DNA from: Paramicrosporidium saccamoebae
Lineage: Eukaryota > Rozellomycota
Assembly (NCBI GenBank): GCA_002794465.1
Contig: MTSL01000025.1
Span: 1-55,301 of the forward strand
Reading direction: 5' to 3'
DNA: 55,301 nt
A program made the position numbers and the translations under genes. Under the pieces are notes generated by a model. That model was not told where the DNA came from. It saw only the letters and a program-made list of their open reading frames with translations, and did no database searches. Positions 20,458 to 31,623 of the stretch are shown piece after piece. Position 1 is the stretch's first letter. The number at the start of each line of letters is the position of its first letter.

Positions 20458-22074
20458 ATGGTTGAAGCAGCGGGTATGACGGGAGCGACAGGTGCAACGG
20501 GAACAGCACATGCGAGCCAATTCAGTGGAAAGGAAAAGCCAACGGCGGTGCGCATCAGTAACATTATGGCAGCCAAGGCGGTGGCAGACGTCATTCGCAC
20601 GAGTTTGGGGCCGCGCGGAATGGACAAAATGATCAAGACGGGACGGGGAGAGACGCTAATTACGAATGACGGAGCAACGATTCTGAAGCACATGAACGTG
20701 GTGCATCCATGCAGCAAAATGCTCGTGGAATTGGCAGAGGCACAGGACGTGGTGGCAGGCGACGGCACAACCTCTGTAGTGGTACTTGCCGGCAGCCTGT
20801 TGACAATGGCAGAAAAGCTGCTGGAACGAGGAGTGCATCCCTCAACCATCAGTGACGCCTTTCGTCTGGCTGCTGAAGAGGCAGTGCGAGTATTACGGGA
20901 TATGGCAGTGACCATCCGATTGGACGACCGAGAGACATTATTGAAAAGCGCAATCACTGCGCTTAACTCAAAGGTCGTCTCACAATATGGAACATTGATT
21001 GCAGGAATTGCAGTGGATGCGGTACTGCGGGTAGTGGATCCTCAACATCGCGCGGCTGTAGACGTGCGGGATGTGCGGGTGGTGAAAAAAGTAGGCGGCA
21101 CTATTGAAGACACTGAATTGGTGGAGGGATTGCTGTTGACACAATCTGTGGCTCATGCTGCCGGCGGCCCCACCCGCATGGAAAAGGCAAGAATTGGATT
21201 AATTCAATTCCAATTATCGCCGCCCAAAACGGACATGGAAGGTGCCATTGTGATTAGCGATTATCAGCAGATGGATCGGGTCCTGCAGGAAGAACGGGCG
21301 TATCTGTTGACATTATGCAAGCGCATCAAAAAGACGGGATGCAATGTGTTGTTGGTGCAAAAGTCGATTTTGCGCGATGCCGTCTCCGAGTTGGCTTTGC
21401 AATATTTGGCCAAACTGAAGATTTTGCTCGTCACTGATATTGAACGCGAGGAAATTGAGTTTGTGGCCAAAACGCTCAATTGTCGCCCCATTGCCGACAT
21501 TGACTCATTTGTGGAAGAAAAGTTGGCCACTGCCGAGTTGGTGGAGGAGGTGAACAAGGACGGCGCCCGCTACATCCACGTTTCTGGCATCCGTGGTCAG
21601 GGCCGCACTGTTTCCATTGTATGTCGCGGTGCCAATGCTCTGGTTTTGGACGAAAATGCGCGTTCCCTGCATGATGCATTATGTGTCATCCGTTGTTTGG
21701 CCAAGGAGCCCGCCTTGATCCATGGTGGAGGTGCGCCCGAAGTGGAAATTGCTGTGCGTCTTGCCAAATATGCGACCACTCTTTCTGGAGCTGCGTCGCT
21801 TGCGGTGGCTGCGTTTGGAGAGGCCATGTTGGCAGTGCCCACCATTTTGGCAGAGAATGCCGGTTTGCAATCCGTCTCTGTAGTCACTGAGCTGCGCAAT
21901 TGGCATGTCAAAGGAAGCATCAACCATGGCATCAATGTACGCAAAGGTATTGTTAGCGATATGGGTCTTGAGAATGTTGTCCAACCCCTCTTAGTCTCCA
22001 CTAGCGCCGTCTCCCTCGCCGCCGAAACTGTTAGCATGATTCTCAAGATTGATGACATTGTTGCCTGCCGTTAA
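20458..22074 (+). CDS. CCT4: CCT4, delta subunit of the TRiC/CCT chaperonin
   Basis: A cytosolic group II chaperonin subunit that folds actin and tubulin. Uninterrupted and about 538 residues from the ATG at 20458. Motifs: [35 protein letters not shown] (ATPase), [21 protein letters not shown] (typical of delta), [26 protein letters not shown] and [12 protein letters not shown], ending [11 protein letters not shown]. These sequences fit CCT4 better than the other seven subunits. The N-terminus has a Gly/Ala/Thr-rich run. It is head to head with prefoldin 3. Confidence 0.96.
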   Translation: MVEAAGMTGATGATGTAHASQFSGKEKPTAVRISNIMAAKAVADVIRTSLGPRGMDKMIKTGRGETLITNDGATILKHMNVVHPCSKMLVELAEAQDVVAGDGTTSVVVLAGSLLTMAEKLLERGVHPSTISDAFRLAAEEAVRVLRDMAVTIRLDDRETLLKSAITALNSKVVSQYGTLIAGIAVDAVLRVVDPQHRAAVDVRDVRVVKKVGGTIEDTELVEGLLLTQSVAHAAGGPTRMEKARIGLIQFQLSPPKTDMEGAIVISDYQQMDRVLQEERAYLLTLCKRIKKTGCNVLLVQKSILRDAVSELALQYLAKLKILLVTDIEREEIEFVAKTLNCRPIADIDSFVEEKLATAELVEEVNKDGARYIHVSGIRGQGRTVSIVCRGANALVLDENARSLHDALCVIRCLAKEPALIHGGGAPEVEIAVRLAKYATTLSGAASLAVAAFGEAMLAVPTILAENAGLQSVSVVTELRNWHVKGSINHGINVRKGIVSDMGLENVVQPLLVSTSAVSLAAETVSMILKIDDIVACR

Positions 22075-22442
22075 CGAGTGGCGAATATGAGTGGTTGAAT
22101 ATCAGTAAGAGTGGACCATTAACAGTATAATTACACGTGACATATAAAATATTCATGAGCACTGTAATAATGTCGCATAGTGGGGATAAATAGTATGGAC
22201 TGCCAGACGGGAAGGGGGGCTTGTTCACTGCTAATCCTAGAATAGTATGGATACACATCCCACTGTCCCCAAATATCCAGCAACTAATCAACCCTCTACG
22301 CCAAATACCCAACTAGCCAATCCTCTACGCTAATAAATCTTCTACGTCACAATACGATCAGTCAGTGTATTCATGGTAGTCGCTCCCTACAAATTAATCT
22401 CACCCCTCGGCCCAGTATAATTGCACAAATAGCATCCCTTTA
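22075..22442. repeat. Intergenic region with a dispersed repeat (about 22160-22300)
   Basis: No gene. The stretch beginning atgtcgcatagtggggataa and running through cttgttcactgctaatcc to cccactgtccccaaatatccagc is similar in order to 50967-51150 (tgtcgtgtagtaggg ... cttggtcactgctgatcc ... cccactgttctcaaatactcagc). Confidence 0.6.
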
Positions 22443-25152
22443 TTAAAGTTGAATGGATGATAGAATCGTCTCGGCTACACTTACAAACTCTGGTCGACCC
22501 AACAATTCACCTGCCACCCCTTTTGGTGTCTCGGTAATCCATCCAACCACCATCGTTGCTTCTGTCATTCCCAGTTGCAGTGGCATTGTCGTCGCCAAAT
22601 GTCCCAGGATGGCATACATGCGGATCAGTACCAAATATGGTTGTGATGTCACTGCATTAACTGGCTGAGTCAGCAAGGGTGATTGACTGCCTACCGGTGG
22701 ATGGCGCCATAGACGTCGCAGACTGTCACACCATCGGATCAGTCGGCCCATTTCAACGCTCCAATCTGAATAATAGCGCGCATCCAACCGACGCAGCGCA
22801 TGCAGTAGCGTCAACAGTGACAGTTCCAAATACCCACCATCTGGCAGACCAAAGTGCACATTGTGTGGCACCGACTCGGTGTAGCTCTTATACAGTTCCC
22901 CATCTGATCTTAACAGTAAATCAATCAAATACGCCACTCCCAGAGCTGCCAACACAAAGCTCTCGGCAAATCCCCACATTGTCTCTACAACCTGCACCAA
23001 CATTGTAGCCATGGATTTCTTTTGCTCGCACTCACCGTCAAACACTCCGCCGTTTCGCAAATTGCTCAATAGTCTACATAACGCATCCATTAACAGAAAA
23101 CAGTGCGGTGGGATCGTCTTCCAGGTGGCATTTGCCACTTTGATGAATTGGATTATTGAATTTTTTACGGCCGCAGTGGAGACGGCACCAAGGTACAATT
23201 CGGGGTTCATGGCCACTGCATGGGCACGGTAGTCCTGCAGGCAATGCTTCACTTCGTCTACGGCCAAGGATAGCAGAGCCTCTACTCGCGTCCCCTCTGT
23301 CAGCGTGATTAAAGATGAAATCTGTACAAAAACCATCCAAAGTCCTGAATAACACTCCAAACTTAGGGAGCTCCAAACCTCCTCCTTTGTGAGAATGGGC
23401 ACCAGAACTCTCCACACAAAATGTTCCTCTCCCGCCATAATTGCCGGGATTTCGGTCCGCACTGACCAATTTCTAAGAACATTGACAATCGACTCGATCC
23501 GCGATGACTTTGGCTTTGGTCGACTCAGCAACCCCACTCCCTCCTCCTCGGCCTTTCTCCTCAAAAACACAAATGGCCTTTGGTTCCTTATCCGATCAGG
23601 CAACTCTGACAAATTGTCCATTTTTGTGTCTGTTCCTTCAGTATTCGAATCGGCCACTTTGACATTTAATGAATTGAGCACTTCGGCACTGAGCAAATTG
23701 GCCAATGCCCGTATAAGGGACACGACTGAAGCTGCACTTAGGGCCGCATTTGAGTCAAAGGAAAGCCGTTCCAAGATTCCCAATCCCGCATTCTGCACTG
23801 CCGTCAAATCCGAATTCAACATTAAAAACAGTTCCTCATACGAAATCTTTCCCACCGTCGGAGTGCAACTCAACTTGCGCAACATTAATTGCCCACCACG
23901 AAGCATATCCTTTACGTCGTCTTCTCGTGTTCGTGTTGTGGGGGAGGACATTGGCCGTTTGGCAGGGATGATGGGAGAACCTTCTGCAATTGGTTCAGAA
24001 TTCCTTAACAGATCATCCGTACTAATCGTTCCCATATTCATTGTCTCTGCAACTCGTGGCTCTGAATGTCGCAAATCTGGGTGTCGTGAATCGGAGTGTC
24101 GCAGGTCGGGATGTCGGGGGTCGGGATTTCGTGTATCGGGGTGTCGTGTATCGGGGTGTCGTTGATCGGGGTGTCTTGATTCTGAATATGGTGATTTTGA
24201 ATATTGTGATTCTGAAGATTGTGATTTTACAATTTGTGGCTCTGTAGATCTTGATTCGGCTGTCCGTGTCTCTGGAGATTGTGTTTCTGAACCTCTGGAT
24301 TCTGCGGATTGTGCTTCTAGACTTCTGAATTCTGAACCTCTGGATCCTGGATCTCTGGATTCTAAACCTCTGAATTCTGAACCTCTGGGATCTAGACCCT
24401 GTGATTCCAAGCCTCTAGCGTCCAAACCCCGCGATTCTAAACCTTTGGATTCTTCTTCAATTGCTCCAGGAGTCAGATTCTGAACCTGTGCAATCAGCGC
24501 GTGTGGCCCTAAATGATTAGCGCCCGAGAAGAGGGATACAAGACACTTTGTCCAATGGAATCCGATGGAAAAAGACCTGTTCGTAGGCGAAAAAGAGAGT
24601 AAAATAAAACGACCGCAATTGCACCAACAGTTCCGGCGTAATGGGTGAGAATTGTAGTGACATTGCCACGGCGTTCCAGCAATTTCCATCCGTTACCCGG
24701 TGAAAACCGCCAAATGCCGTCACTGTGCGGTACAACGAGTGCATTTGGATGGGTTGGTCCTTGAAGCGCGGCACCTTTCGTAGCGGCAAGTTAATGAGTC
24801 CCATGAAACGGGACAGACTGTCCACAAACTGCGTCTCATTCATCTCCACTGCGTATGGGGGCACCGTGTGAAAGTACTTGAATATGGGCAGTCCTGTCAC
24901 TTTGGGCGGTGTGGCCCGCGGTGTTGTCGGCCTCATCACCGGACTGCCCATGGGCGAAGTTGGGCGGTAATGCGGCATCGGCGCTCGGCTCATTGTCGGC
25001 ATGGGCGGTCCACGCGTCCGCCACTGACTCAGCATTTGCAGCTGCGCCTGTTGCATCATCTCTGCCGTCATAGGCGGTCGTGGAGGTCGTCCTGGCGTGG
25101 TAAAGTGCAATTCGTTTGTCGGCGTCTTGGGGGGTCCTTCACCGCCTTCCAT
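22443..25152 (-). CDS. ARID-domain chromatin-remodelling subunit (Swi1/BAF250 or RSC9-like)
   Basis: Two exons joined over a 31-nt intron (24509-24539, GCTAAT branch) give KVS-WPHALIAQVQNL. The N-terminus is Pro/Met-rich and is followed by an ARID/BRIGHT DNA-binding domain at about residues 105-190 (FVDSLSRFMGLINLPL ... LYRTVTAFGGFHRVT ... CWNAVA). Then comes a run of about 27 five-residue repeats (roughly 24052-24456). The rest is a long helical, armadillo-like region (LGILERLSFDSNAAL, NVLRNWSV), as in the C-terminal parts of Swi1/ARID1 and ARID2/Rsc9. Which complex it belongs to cannot be decided. An Arp9-like gene lies 1.3 kb away. Confidence 0.85.
24052..24456 (-). repeat. Coding minisatellite, 15-bp unit, about 27 copies
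   Basis: Inside the ARID gene. Translated pentapeptides follow a pattern with Arg or Gln at position 3 (ESRGL, DARGL, ESQGL ... DTRHP, DLRHS). They grade from Gly-rich units to His/Pro-rich units. Confidence 0.85.
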
Positions 25153-25468
25153 GATAAGGCCCCGTCAGGGTGGGGGTCCACACTCATCGTTTTTACTTTC
25201 CCTCCCATCCATCCCATTATACAATACCCACGCGTGGGTCGCTTTATTAGCCATTCATTCTGTCAGACTCTCTTTGGCCTCCAATCATTTCCATTTACTT
25301 ATTTCGGCAACATTGGATTGGCTCGGCTCATCACATGATATTGGTAGTGGCGGCTCAGTACATCTCATCATTGTTTACTTTTTAATTTTGTGCCATTATC
25401 TAATAAATCGCATCTTCTTCCTCACCGCATGGATTGTACTAAAACGTGATTCATGCGGCGACAAGGGT
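25153..25468. other. Divergent intergenic region
   Basis: Separates the ARID gene (-) from the small membrane-protein gene (+). An open frame runs through it on the plus strand but has no supported start, so I see it as non-coding. Confidence 0.4.
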
Positions 25469-26093
25469 ATGGTGTTCGGTCGCAATGTAAAGAGTCCTGT
25501 GGCAGAGGGAAAGCCGACCCGTGACATTCTGCCTACTCCAAATCACATCTCTCACGCCATCGCCTACGTCAAGGGATGGTGTGCGCCAATCTGCAGCAGA
25601 TGGGCCCGTCTGTCGCTGACCGCCCGGTACATCTTGATAACGCTGGCAATGCCGTTTATCATCTTCCCTGCTGTTTGGTTGTTGTTCCTCGGACCCCTTA
25701 TGTTCTTCTGCTTTGCCCTCATCTATTCGGCCATCTACGGCTTCACCGTCTTTATCACTCACTTTGAAGCCGCCCTCTCAGAACATTTTAATGTCGCCGA
25801 TGAGGTATCTGTCCCTTCATTCTTACCCCTATTAGAGTCTAAAAAAGGTTCATGACAAGGCTGACCAGCTTAAGAACACTGCTGGCGATGTCTCGGGTCG
25901 CGTGGGAAGTAACGTTCTCGACATTCTCTCTCTTGTCTTTTACACAACCATTGTGTACACGATGAAGGTCCTAGAATTCGTCATCTCTGTACCGTTCATT
26001 ATGTGGATCTCTTATTTGTTTAGAAATTGCAATCTCTATCGGGAATACTTAGGACCCAGGCTAAAGAGACCCAGAAACATGTGCAAAAGTTGA
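25469..26093 (+). CDS. Small hydrophobic-hairpin membrane protein, unrecognised
   Basis: Starts at the ATG at 25469 (MVFGRNVKSPVAEG). A 31-nt intron (25805-25835) joins FNVADE to SLKKVHDKADQLKNTAGD. One long hydrophobic stretch (ARYILITLAMPFIIFPAV ... FFCFALIYSAIYGFTVFI) probably forms a re-entrant hairpin or two to four membrane segments. A second one follows the splice (ILSLVFYTTIVYTMKVLEF, VISVPFIMWISYLF). A basic tail ends the protein. The shape recalls lipid-droplet or ER hairpin proteins such as the promethin family, but I cannot assign it. Confidence 0.75.
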
Positions 26094-26453
26094 ACTAGTA
26101 GCAGTTAAGCGGAGATGTGCCGAAAGCAAAATAAAGAAACGCCAGAAATTTCGTGTTAGTAACAAGGTTTAGAGCCAAAGATGAATTGATGGTGGCTAAA
26201 TAAACAGATGGGCCATTGGCAAATAGCGAGGCTCGAAAAATTGATAACAAATCTTAAAATATATACAATGTCGTGTCAATTGTAATGTGAGAAAAACAAG
26301 AAATGTCGCATCATTTGCACAGTAAAAAATGCTGTATCAAGCTATTAGTAACACGAAAATGCAAATTGATGACATAATACGGTGCTGCAAATTGGTAATG
26401 AAACATGTCAAATAAATGACCGTATTGGCGCTCTAACAAAAGATTAATTAATT
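26094..26453. other. AT-rich intergenic region
   Basis: Nothing recognised. It contains many A-rich stretches between the small membrane-protein gene and the Arp9-like gene. Confidence 0.5.
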
Positions 26454-27651
26454 ATGGCATTTCGGCAGGCAGTGGTGCAAGTTGGGTCATGGACCGTCAA
26501 GGCTGGTCTCTGGGAGCAAACCTTTCTTCCCACTTTGGTACTTTCGAAGAAGAGTGGACTAATTTGTAGGAGTTGCCCGCATGTGTAAGAGTGCAGAATG
26601 ACGGCCGGACATTTTGCGAACACGGACCGGATTCAGTATATCCCATTGTGAAGGGACAGCTTGTCAATCTCTTGGAGCTGGAGCATCTCCTGTATGCATA
26701 TCCAAACAACTTTTATTCCTTAGGCGTCACGTGCTGGTTACTGCTTTGGGACTGGGGAGCAATCTGAGTGACGTTCCATTGCTTCTCATCATCCCAACTG
26801 ACTGGTCACGAGATGTACGTTTTTCACTCTTAAAGATGCTTTTGGAGCAGGTGGGAGTGGGGGGAGTGCATCTTGGAGATAGTGCTGTCATGGCGGCGTT
26901 TGGGTGTGCCACACCCTCGGCTTTGGTGGTTGACGTTGGACATTCGATAACTGAAGTAACTGCCGTCGTTGACGGTGAAGTGGTAGCCGGTGCTAATGAA
27001 GCAGTGTGTGTAGGCGGACGGGATATTGAGGTATCCTTGGAACGGATATTGGAAGAGGATGCCTGCTTCATTGAGGGTCTCGCAGGAAAAGAGCCCTTAT
27101 ACAGAGAAAACAAGACGGAGATTATTCGAAAGTTGAAAGAATCCGAGGCTTGCCATCCCATTACAACTTTAGAGCATGTGCCTCCCCTTATCTTTACATT
27201 CAAAACTGCAGATTTTTCTGTAGGAGAGCATCGTGTTAATGCAGTTGACGTCCTGTTTACACCCCATTTGGTCAACAAAAACGAACCCGGCTTGGCCCAG
27301 GCCATCATGGCTATCCTCTCCCGTTGCGATGCCGATAAACGTGCCATTCTATTAGATCATGTGATTCTCACCGGGCTGACGTCACGTATTCCCCTCCGTG
27401 CGGCCCTCGAGACGCACCTACGGCCGCTCCTCCCCGTTTCTGAATTCAGTGGCGAGTTCCAATCGCGCAGTATTCGATTCCGCAGCGTCCCAGAGTATTA
27501 TCCCGAGGTGTGGCAACGGGCCGGTCCGAATGCGGCATGGTTTGGTGGGGGCATTACTGCCAAATGCGTTCTGGGCGATGCAAGGAATTACTACACTAAA
27601 GAGGATCTCATTCACCACGGCCCGCGTATTTTTACTAATAAACAGCTGTAG
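26454..27651 (+). CDS. ARP9: Arp9-like actin-related protein
   Basis: An actin-fold subunit; in yeast, Arp9 pairs with Arp7 in SWI/SNF and RSC. Three exons with introns 26538-26569 and 26692-26723 (32 nt each). The N-terminus MAFRQAVVQVGSWTVKAGLW and the LELP segment resemble Arp9. The actin core shows VPLLLIIPTDWS, ALVVDVGHSITEVTAVVDGE and VGGRDIEVSL. The C-terminus VPEYYPEVWQRAGPNAAWFG ... YYTKEDL has the PDYFPEWK/YITREKY layout of yeast Arp9. The ATP-site motifs are degenerate, as in that branch. Other divergent Arps are possible but less likely. Confidence 0.85.
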
Positions 27652-28248
27652 TTATCAGAAGTTGATAGGGAACTATGGTTTAGATTGAGGTTTGTAGTAA
27701 TGACCGCAAGTTTAACCGGTAAATATTGCAATGAGGCCTTGTTGGTCCATGAATTTGCACTACAGTAGACCGTAAAAGATTCTACGCTTTCATCTTGGTC
27801 AAATTATTACAGATACTGTCGAAATCCAAAGCAACTCGTCGTTCTTTTTAATATTTTCGTTTTGCCCGCGCTCAAGACCAGTAGCTGGCAAGAAGAGATC
27901 GGACATTGTATCGCCTTGACAAAACTCTTTTCCGTAACTCCGCTGTCACAAACCCCCCCCCCCTCCTTTTACATTCTTGGGAAACAGTTTTTCTTGATAA
28001 GATACTATTTTCAGCAGGCCGCCAATAATAAGGTCGTTCTTGTTTGACATCAGTCGGCCAATCAGATGACTAATGTTATATAGTATTGATACAGGATGTG
28101 GCGCACGATGGACAGGAGTAACCGAGGTTGGTTGTTGTGATTGATGCTGCTTACATACTTGGTGCAGGCACGAACCCATCAGCCGGGCGTGCCCTCTGAT
28201 AGGCTGTTGTGGAAATATCCGTTGGTCACACAGGGCTAGCTTGTCAGG
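27652..28248. other. Intergenic region with a C11 homopolymer
   Basis: No gene seen. A run of eleven C lies at 27953-27963. It includes the upstream region of the secreted HECT-like gene. Confidence 0.5.
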
Positions 28249-31200
28249 ATGGTGTCTATGCTGTCTCTCTATTTTCTCTTGCTGGCGGCACGGTTTTGCG
28301 CTGCGAGTAACGTCAACTGTGAATCTCTGGTCGCTACTATCGATACAAGTGGCCATTCCATCGTGAAGCAGGTTATCGACAACTGGGAACAGTGCCGCTT
28401 CGCGTTCTTGAAAAATGTGTCGCCCATGAGAGTAGCGATGCTTATTGAAAATTTGTGCGAATTAGCATGGGCCCAGGTAGAGCCAATTTACCAAGATTTG
28501 GTCAGCACAGAGGAGGTTGCCCGTAACATTACTGTCGACGAGCTGGAAGGGTTGGTTTATGAGGGTGTTATTATACCACCAGAGTTTTTTGCAGCGGTGC
28601 CAAACGTTAAGGACTTTCGTGGGACATACTATCAAGATTATAAAGCACCTGTGGATCTTTTGGAATACTATGACGGTCCAGTGCCTTATATTTGGTACTG
28701 GATGGTGCCACAGCAGTTCAGGCTGCTTGGAAGCAAACTTGAGAAAGAGTTTCTGTGCCAAGATGTAGATAAAAATGCAATCAGTGGCGAAAATTTTAAA
28801 TCCATCGGGATGAGGTGCCTCCGCGGTCTTCTCAGATCGAAATTGTCGACTCCAGCACCAGCTTTAGGTCGTGTGTGGCTGGAAATCAGCAAAGAAACTG
28901 TCGCAAAATGGATTGAGCATCTTGACGAGGATTTCAAACTTGTTTCTGTTTACGATTACGAGTATTTGCCAACCGACGTATGGCAAAAGGTGTTAGAGTT
29001 GTTCACGCTTGTGGAACATATCAAAGAGAACGCTGAATTTCATTATACTCACCCGATTTTCAAAGTATCGTTACAGAAGATTGGGCATGTCCAATTCGCC
29101 AAGATTATTAGAAGACTTCCTACTGTGGCCAGAGAGTTTATGTTGAAACATCGCACCAAGCTACCTGGTGACATTCTTGCGAGCTGCGGGAAGGCGGAGA
29201 TGGAGCTACTCGCGCTCTCGAATGCTGACATTGTGAAGAAATATGAAGAAAGGCCAGAAATTATTGAGAGTATGAGCAGCTCTCTGGAAGACGCAAAGCA
29301 TTTTTGCTACGACATGAAACTTGAAACATATCGTGGAATGGATTGGCTGCGTAGATACGGTAGTGATCAATGTCGTGAGCTCATAGCTGCTTCTAACAAT
29401 GTGGATGTTAGCGAATTTCCAGAACTGACTAATGATGTGGGAGTCTGGAGACCGTACATTGAAATAGTGAAGGACCCACGGAGCACCTTTTCATACAACG
29501 CATATATCTTGTTAAAGACACGAAAAGAGTTCTGTGAGCTATTGGCTGAAGAGATCAACGGCAAAGAGTTGGCGTATTTAGAAGATGACTATCTTGGAGC
29601 CATTGGAAGTAAGTGCGCTTTGGCGTTGAGGCGTCATTTAACAGCTGGTATCGCTCCAAAACTTGCGGCTAATGCTTTCCGGTTGTTTACAGTGGATGAA
29701 TTCAATTTTAAGCTAAGCGATCTGTCTCCTCAACAAATACCACATCTGTCGGAAGGTGTCCCGACAGAGTACAGTGTATTTTTCAAGATTGATATAGAAG
29801 AGTTTTTGACGTATGAAGATGAGATTATCGGGAGTGTCACTGAATCCCAAGTGGAGGCGATGCGAGCGACCGAGGAGCAACGCGAATGGATTGCGTTCCA
29901 GCGCAACGCCGCTCAGTTGAGAGATGAGACACAATCTTCCATTTCTTCAGAGCCATTTGCGACGTGCCTCGACATGAAAGACAAGAAATGTTTCAATGTA
30001 CTTTTCAAAAGTATTGATAAGATGTCACAACGTCGCAAAGACGATTTGGTGTGTTCTCTCAAAAAAAGAGAGGAATTTCGAGAAATGTTATGGGAACTTC
30101 TAAATGGAGATTACTTGTTGAAACTAATTACAAGGATCTTTCATTTTTCACATGATTGGTTTACGATACGGCACGATGGACGAAAATATGACTTGGAAGA
30201 TTCCCTCGACAAAATCCGAAACGTTACCAAATCGCTAGCTTCACCACTTGCGTCGATCAGCCTTGCTGGCGCTTCAGGAGAGGGGCCCACCTGTGCCTGG
30301 ATCGAACAACTTAACGGCACAATGAACGACAACATGATTTCAAATTACAGCGATTGTGATGCTTCCATCCAAAAATTCAAATTCCCAATCAAGGGCAACG
30401 GAGGGCTCGTTGCAGGATTCCTGGTGGGAAAAGCGCTTCAGCGAGGATTGAGGCTCCCTTTTGCTCTCGATCCCAAGTTCTATGAGCTCATTCTCAATGC
30501 CGATGACGAGGAGATTGCATCGTATTTCAAAGAGACGTATGCGCACGAGTTGGAAACTTTCAAAGCCAACAATCTCTATCAGCGTGTGATGGGCGATNNN
30601 NNNNNNNNNNNNNNNNNNNNNNNNNNNNNNNNNNNNNNNNNNNNNNNNNNNNNNNNNNNNNNNNNNNNNNNNNNNNNNNNNNNNNNNNNNNNNNNNNNNN
30701 NNNNNNNNNNNNNNNNNNNNNNNNNNNNNNNNNNNNNNNNNNNNNNNNNNNNNNNNNNNNNNNNNNNNNNNNNNNNNNNNNNNNNNNNNNNNNNNNNNNN
30801 NNNNNNNNNNTTCAATGGATTTGTCAGTACAAGCAACTACGACAGCTATGAAATCCCACGTGGAGAGCTCAGCTTTGACGACTGGGACGCAAAGAACGCT
30901 GCAGTGTATTCTGAATTCAAGTATGACGGCATGGAAGGATATTATGAGCAATTCTATGAGAGATGCTTGAAAGAATTCACAGAGTTTGTGAAGACTTTTC
31001 GATCTGGGCTGGGCCATTTCCTTGAGATGCCAGACACGCCAGTGACACGCAAAGAACGTTTCTCTTTTGCGCTGGCATCAACGCTAGCTCCCTCCCCAGT
31101 GACCACTGAATATTTATTAGATAAGATCAAATGGAATGATAGCGTGCAAGTCGATTCGTGGTATGGCCAGGTAGACGCCACTACCGTCTTCAAGGTATTT

Positions 31201-31623
31201 ATAGAATGTTTGACTCCGAGACAGCTGTCAAAACTTGTGGCCGTTTGGACTGGAGCTTCCTCGATAAAATTGGACCAAGTGACTCTGAAAGTGTATTTTT
31301 ACGCCCCACCAGAAGATCATCTCATGCTAAATGTTGATATGGCGGACGACCGGGTTGGGAGTGTGTCCGATGCCATTGTCATCCATGGTGGGGCCGAGTA
31401 CAAGGAATTTATGCAAAGATTCTCAGAAAAGCTTGGCCACGAAGTAAACGCCGATGCAACAGTCGATCCTTTTGGCGAAGAGGAGAAATATCCAAAGTTT
31501 TATCCGAGCAAAGATGGCGCTGCTTGCAGTAAAGTAGCGAGAATACCTATCCAACACGCAAGACTCATGGTTGAAGCTCTCATTTATCTCCTCAACGATG
31601 AGCCAAGCAGTCTCGCAGGCTAA
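28249..31623 (+). CDS. Predicted secreted protein with divergent C-terminal HECT E3-ligase domain
   Basis: A single open frame of 1,124 codons interrupted by a 213-n gap. The first residues (MVSMLSLYFLLLAARFCAAS) read as a signal peptide with a likely cut after CAAS. Residues about 25-680 are acidic and alpha-helical, with repeated short helices and no family I recognise. The last 430 residues follow a HECT layout. An N-lobe segment (NGGLVAGFLVGKALQRGLRL, then PFALDPKFYELIL) resembles HECT GRxxGKAL.xG motifs. A C-lobe segment (VFKVFIECLTPRQLSKLVAV, then WTGASSIKL) resembles the FT-SxR region. A terminal block has a Cys (AACSKVARIP) where HECT ligases have TCFNxLxLP. HECT homology and secretion are inference from motif order. 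Confidence 0.7.
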   Translation: MVSMLSLYFLLLAARFCAASNVNCESLVATIDTSGHSIVKQVIDNWEQCRFAFLKNVSPMRVAMLIENLCELAWAQVEPIYQDLVSTEEVARNITVDELEGLVYEGVIIPPEFFAAVPNVKDFRGTYYQDYKAPVDLLEYYDGPVPYIWYWMVPQQFRLLGSKLEKEFLCQDVDKNAISGENFKSIGMRCLRGLLRSKLSTPAPALGRVWLEISKETVAKWIEHLDEDFKLVSVYDYEYLPTDVWQKVLELFTLVEHIKENAEFHYTHPIFKVSLQKIGHVQFAKIIRRLPTVAREFMLKHRTKLPGDILASCGKAEMELLALSNADIVKKYEERPEIIESMSSSLEDAKHFCYDMKLETYRGMDWLRRYGSDQCRELIAASNNVDVSEFPELTNDVGVWRPYIEIVKDPRSTFSYNAYILLKTRKEFCELLAEEINGKELAYLEDDYLGAIGSKCALALRRHLTAGIAPKLAANAFRLFTVDEFNFKLSDLSPQQIPHLSEGVPTEYSVFFKIDIEEFLTYEDEIIGSVTESQVEAMRATEEQREWIAFQRNAAQLRDETQSSISSEPFATCLDMKDKKCFNVLFKSIDKMSQRRKDDLVCSLKKREEFREMLWELLNGDYLLKLITRIFHFSHDWFTIRHDGRKYDLEDSLDKIRNVTKSLASPLASISLAGASGEGPTCAWIEQLNGTMNDNMISNYSDCDASIQKFKFPIKGNGGLVAGFLVGKALQRGLRLPFALDPKFYELILNADDEEIASYFKETYAHELETFKANNLYQRVMGDXXXXXXXXXXXXXXXXXXXXXXXXXXXXXXXXXXXXXXXXXXXXXXXXXXXXXXXXXXXXXXXXXXXXXXXFNGFVSTSNYDSYEIPRGELSFDDWDAKNAAVYSEFKYDGMEGYYEQFYERCLKEFTEFVKTFRSGLGHFLEMPDTPVTRKERFSFALASTLAPSPVTTEYLLDKIKWNDSVQVDSWYGQVDATTVFKVFIECLTPRQLSKLVAVWTGASSIKLDQVTLKVYFYAPPEDHLMLNVDMADDRVGSVSDAIVIHGGAEYKEFMQRFSEKLGHEVNADATVDPFGEEEKYPKFYPSKDGAACSKVARIPIQHARLMVEALIYLLNDEPSSLAG
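30598..30810. other. Assembly gap (213 n)
   Basis: Undetermined bases inside the HECT-like gene. The paralogue at 16513-17970 has about 56 codons in the matching interval against 71 codons of n here, so the gap length may be an estimate. Confidence 0.98.

Noticed and set aside
23389-24165. 258-codon plus-strand frame inside the ARID gene
   Set aside because: It is the antisense of the helical part and pentapeptide repeat; its C-terminal repeats mirror those of the real gene.
25097-25468. Upstream extension of the small membrane-protein frame
   Set aside because: Runs through the divergent promoter and lies opposite the ARID N-terminus; the first well-placed ATG is 25469.
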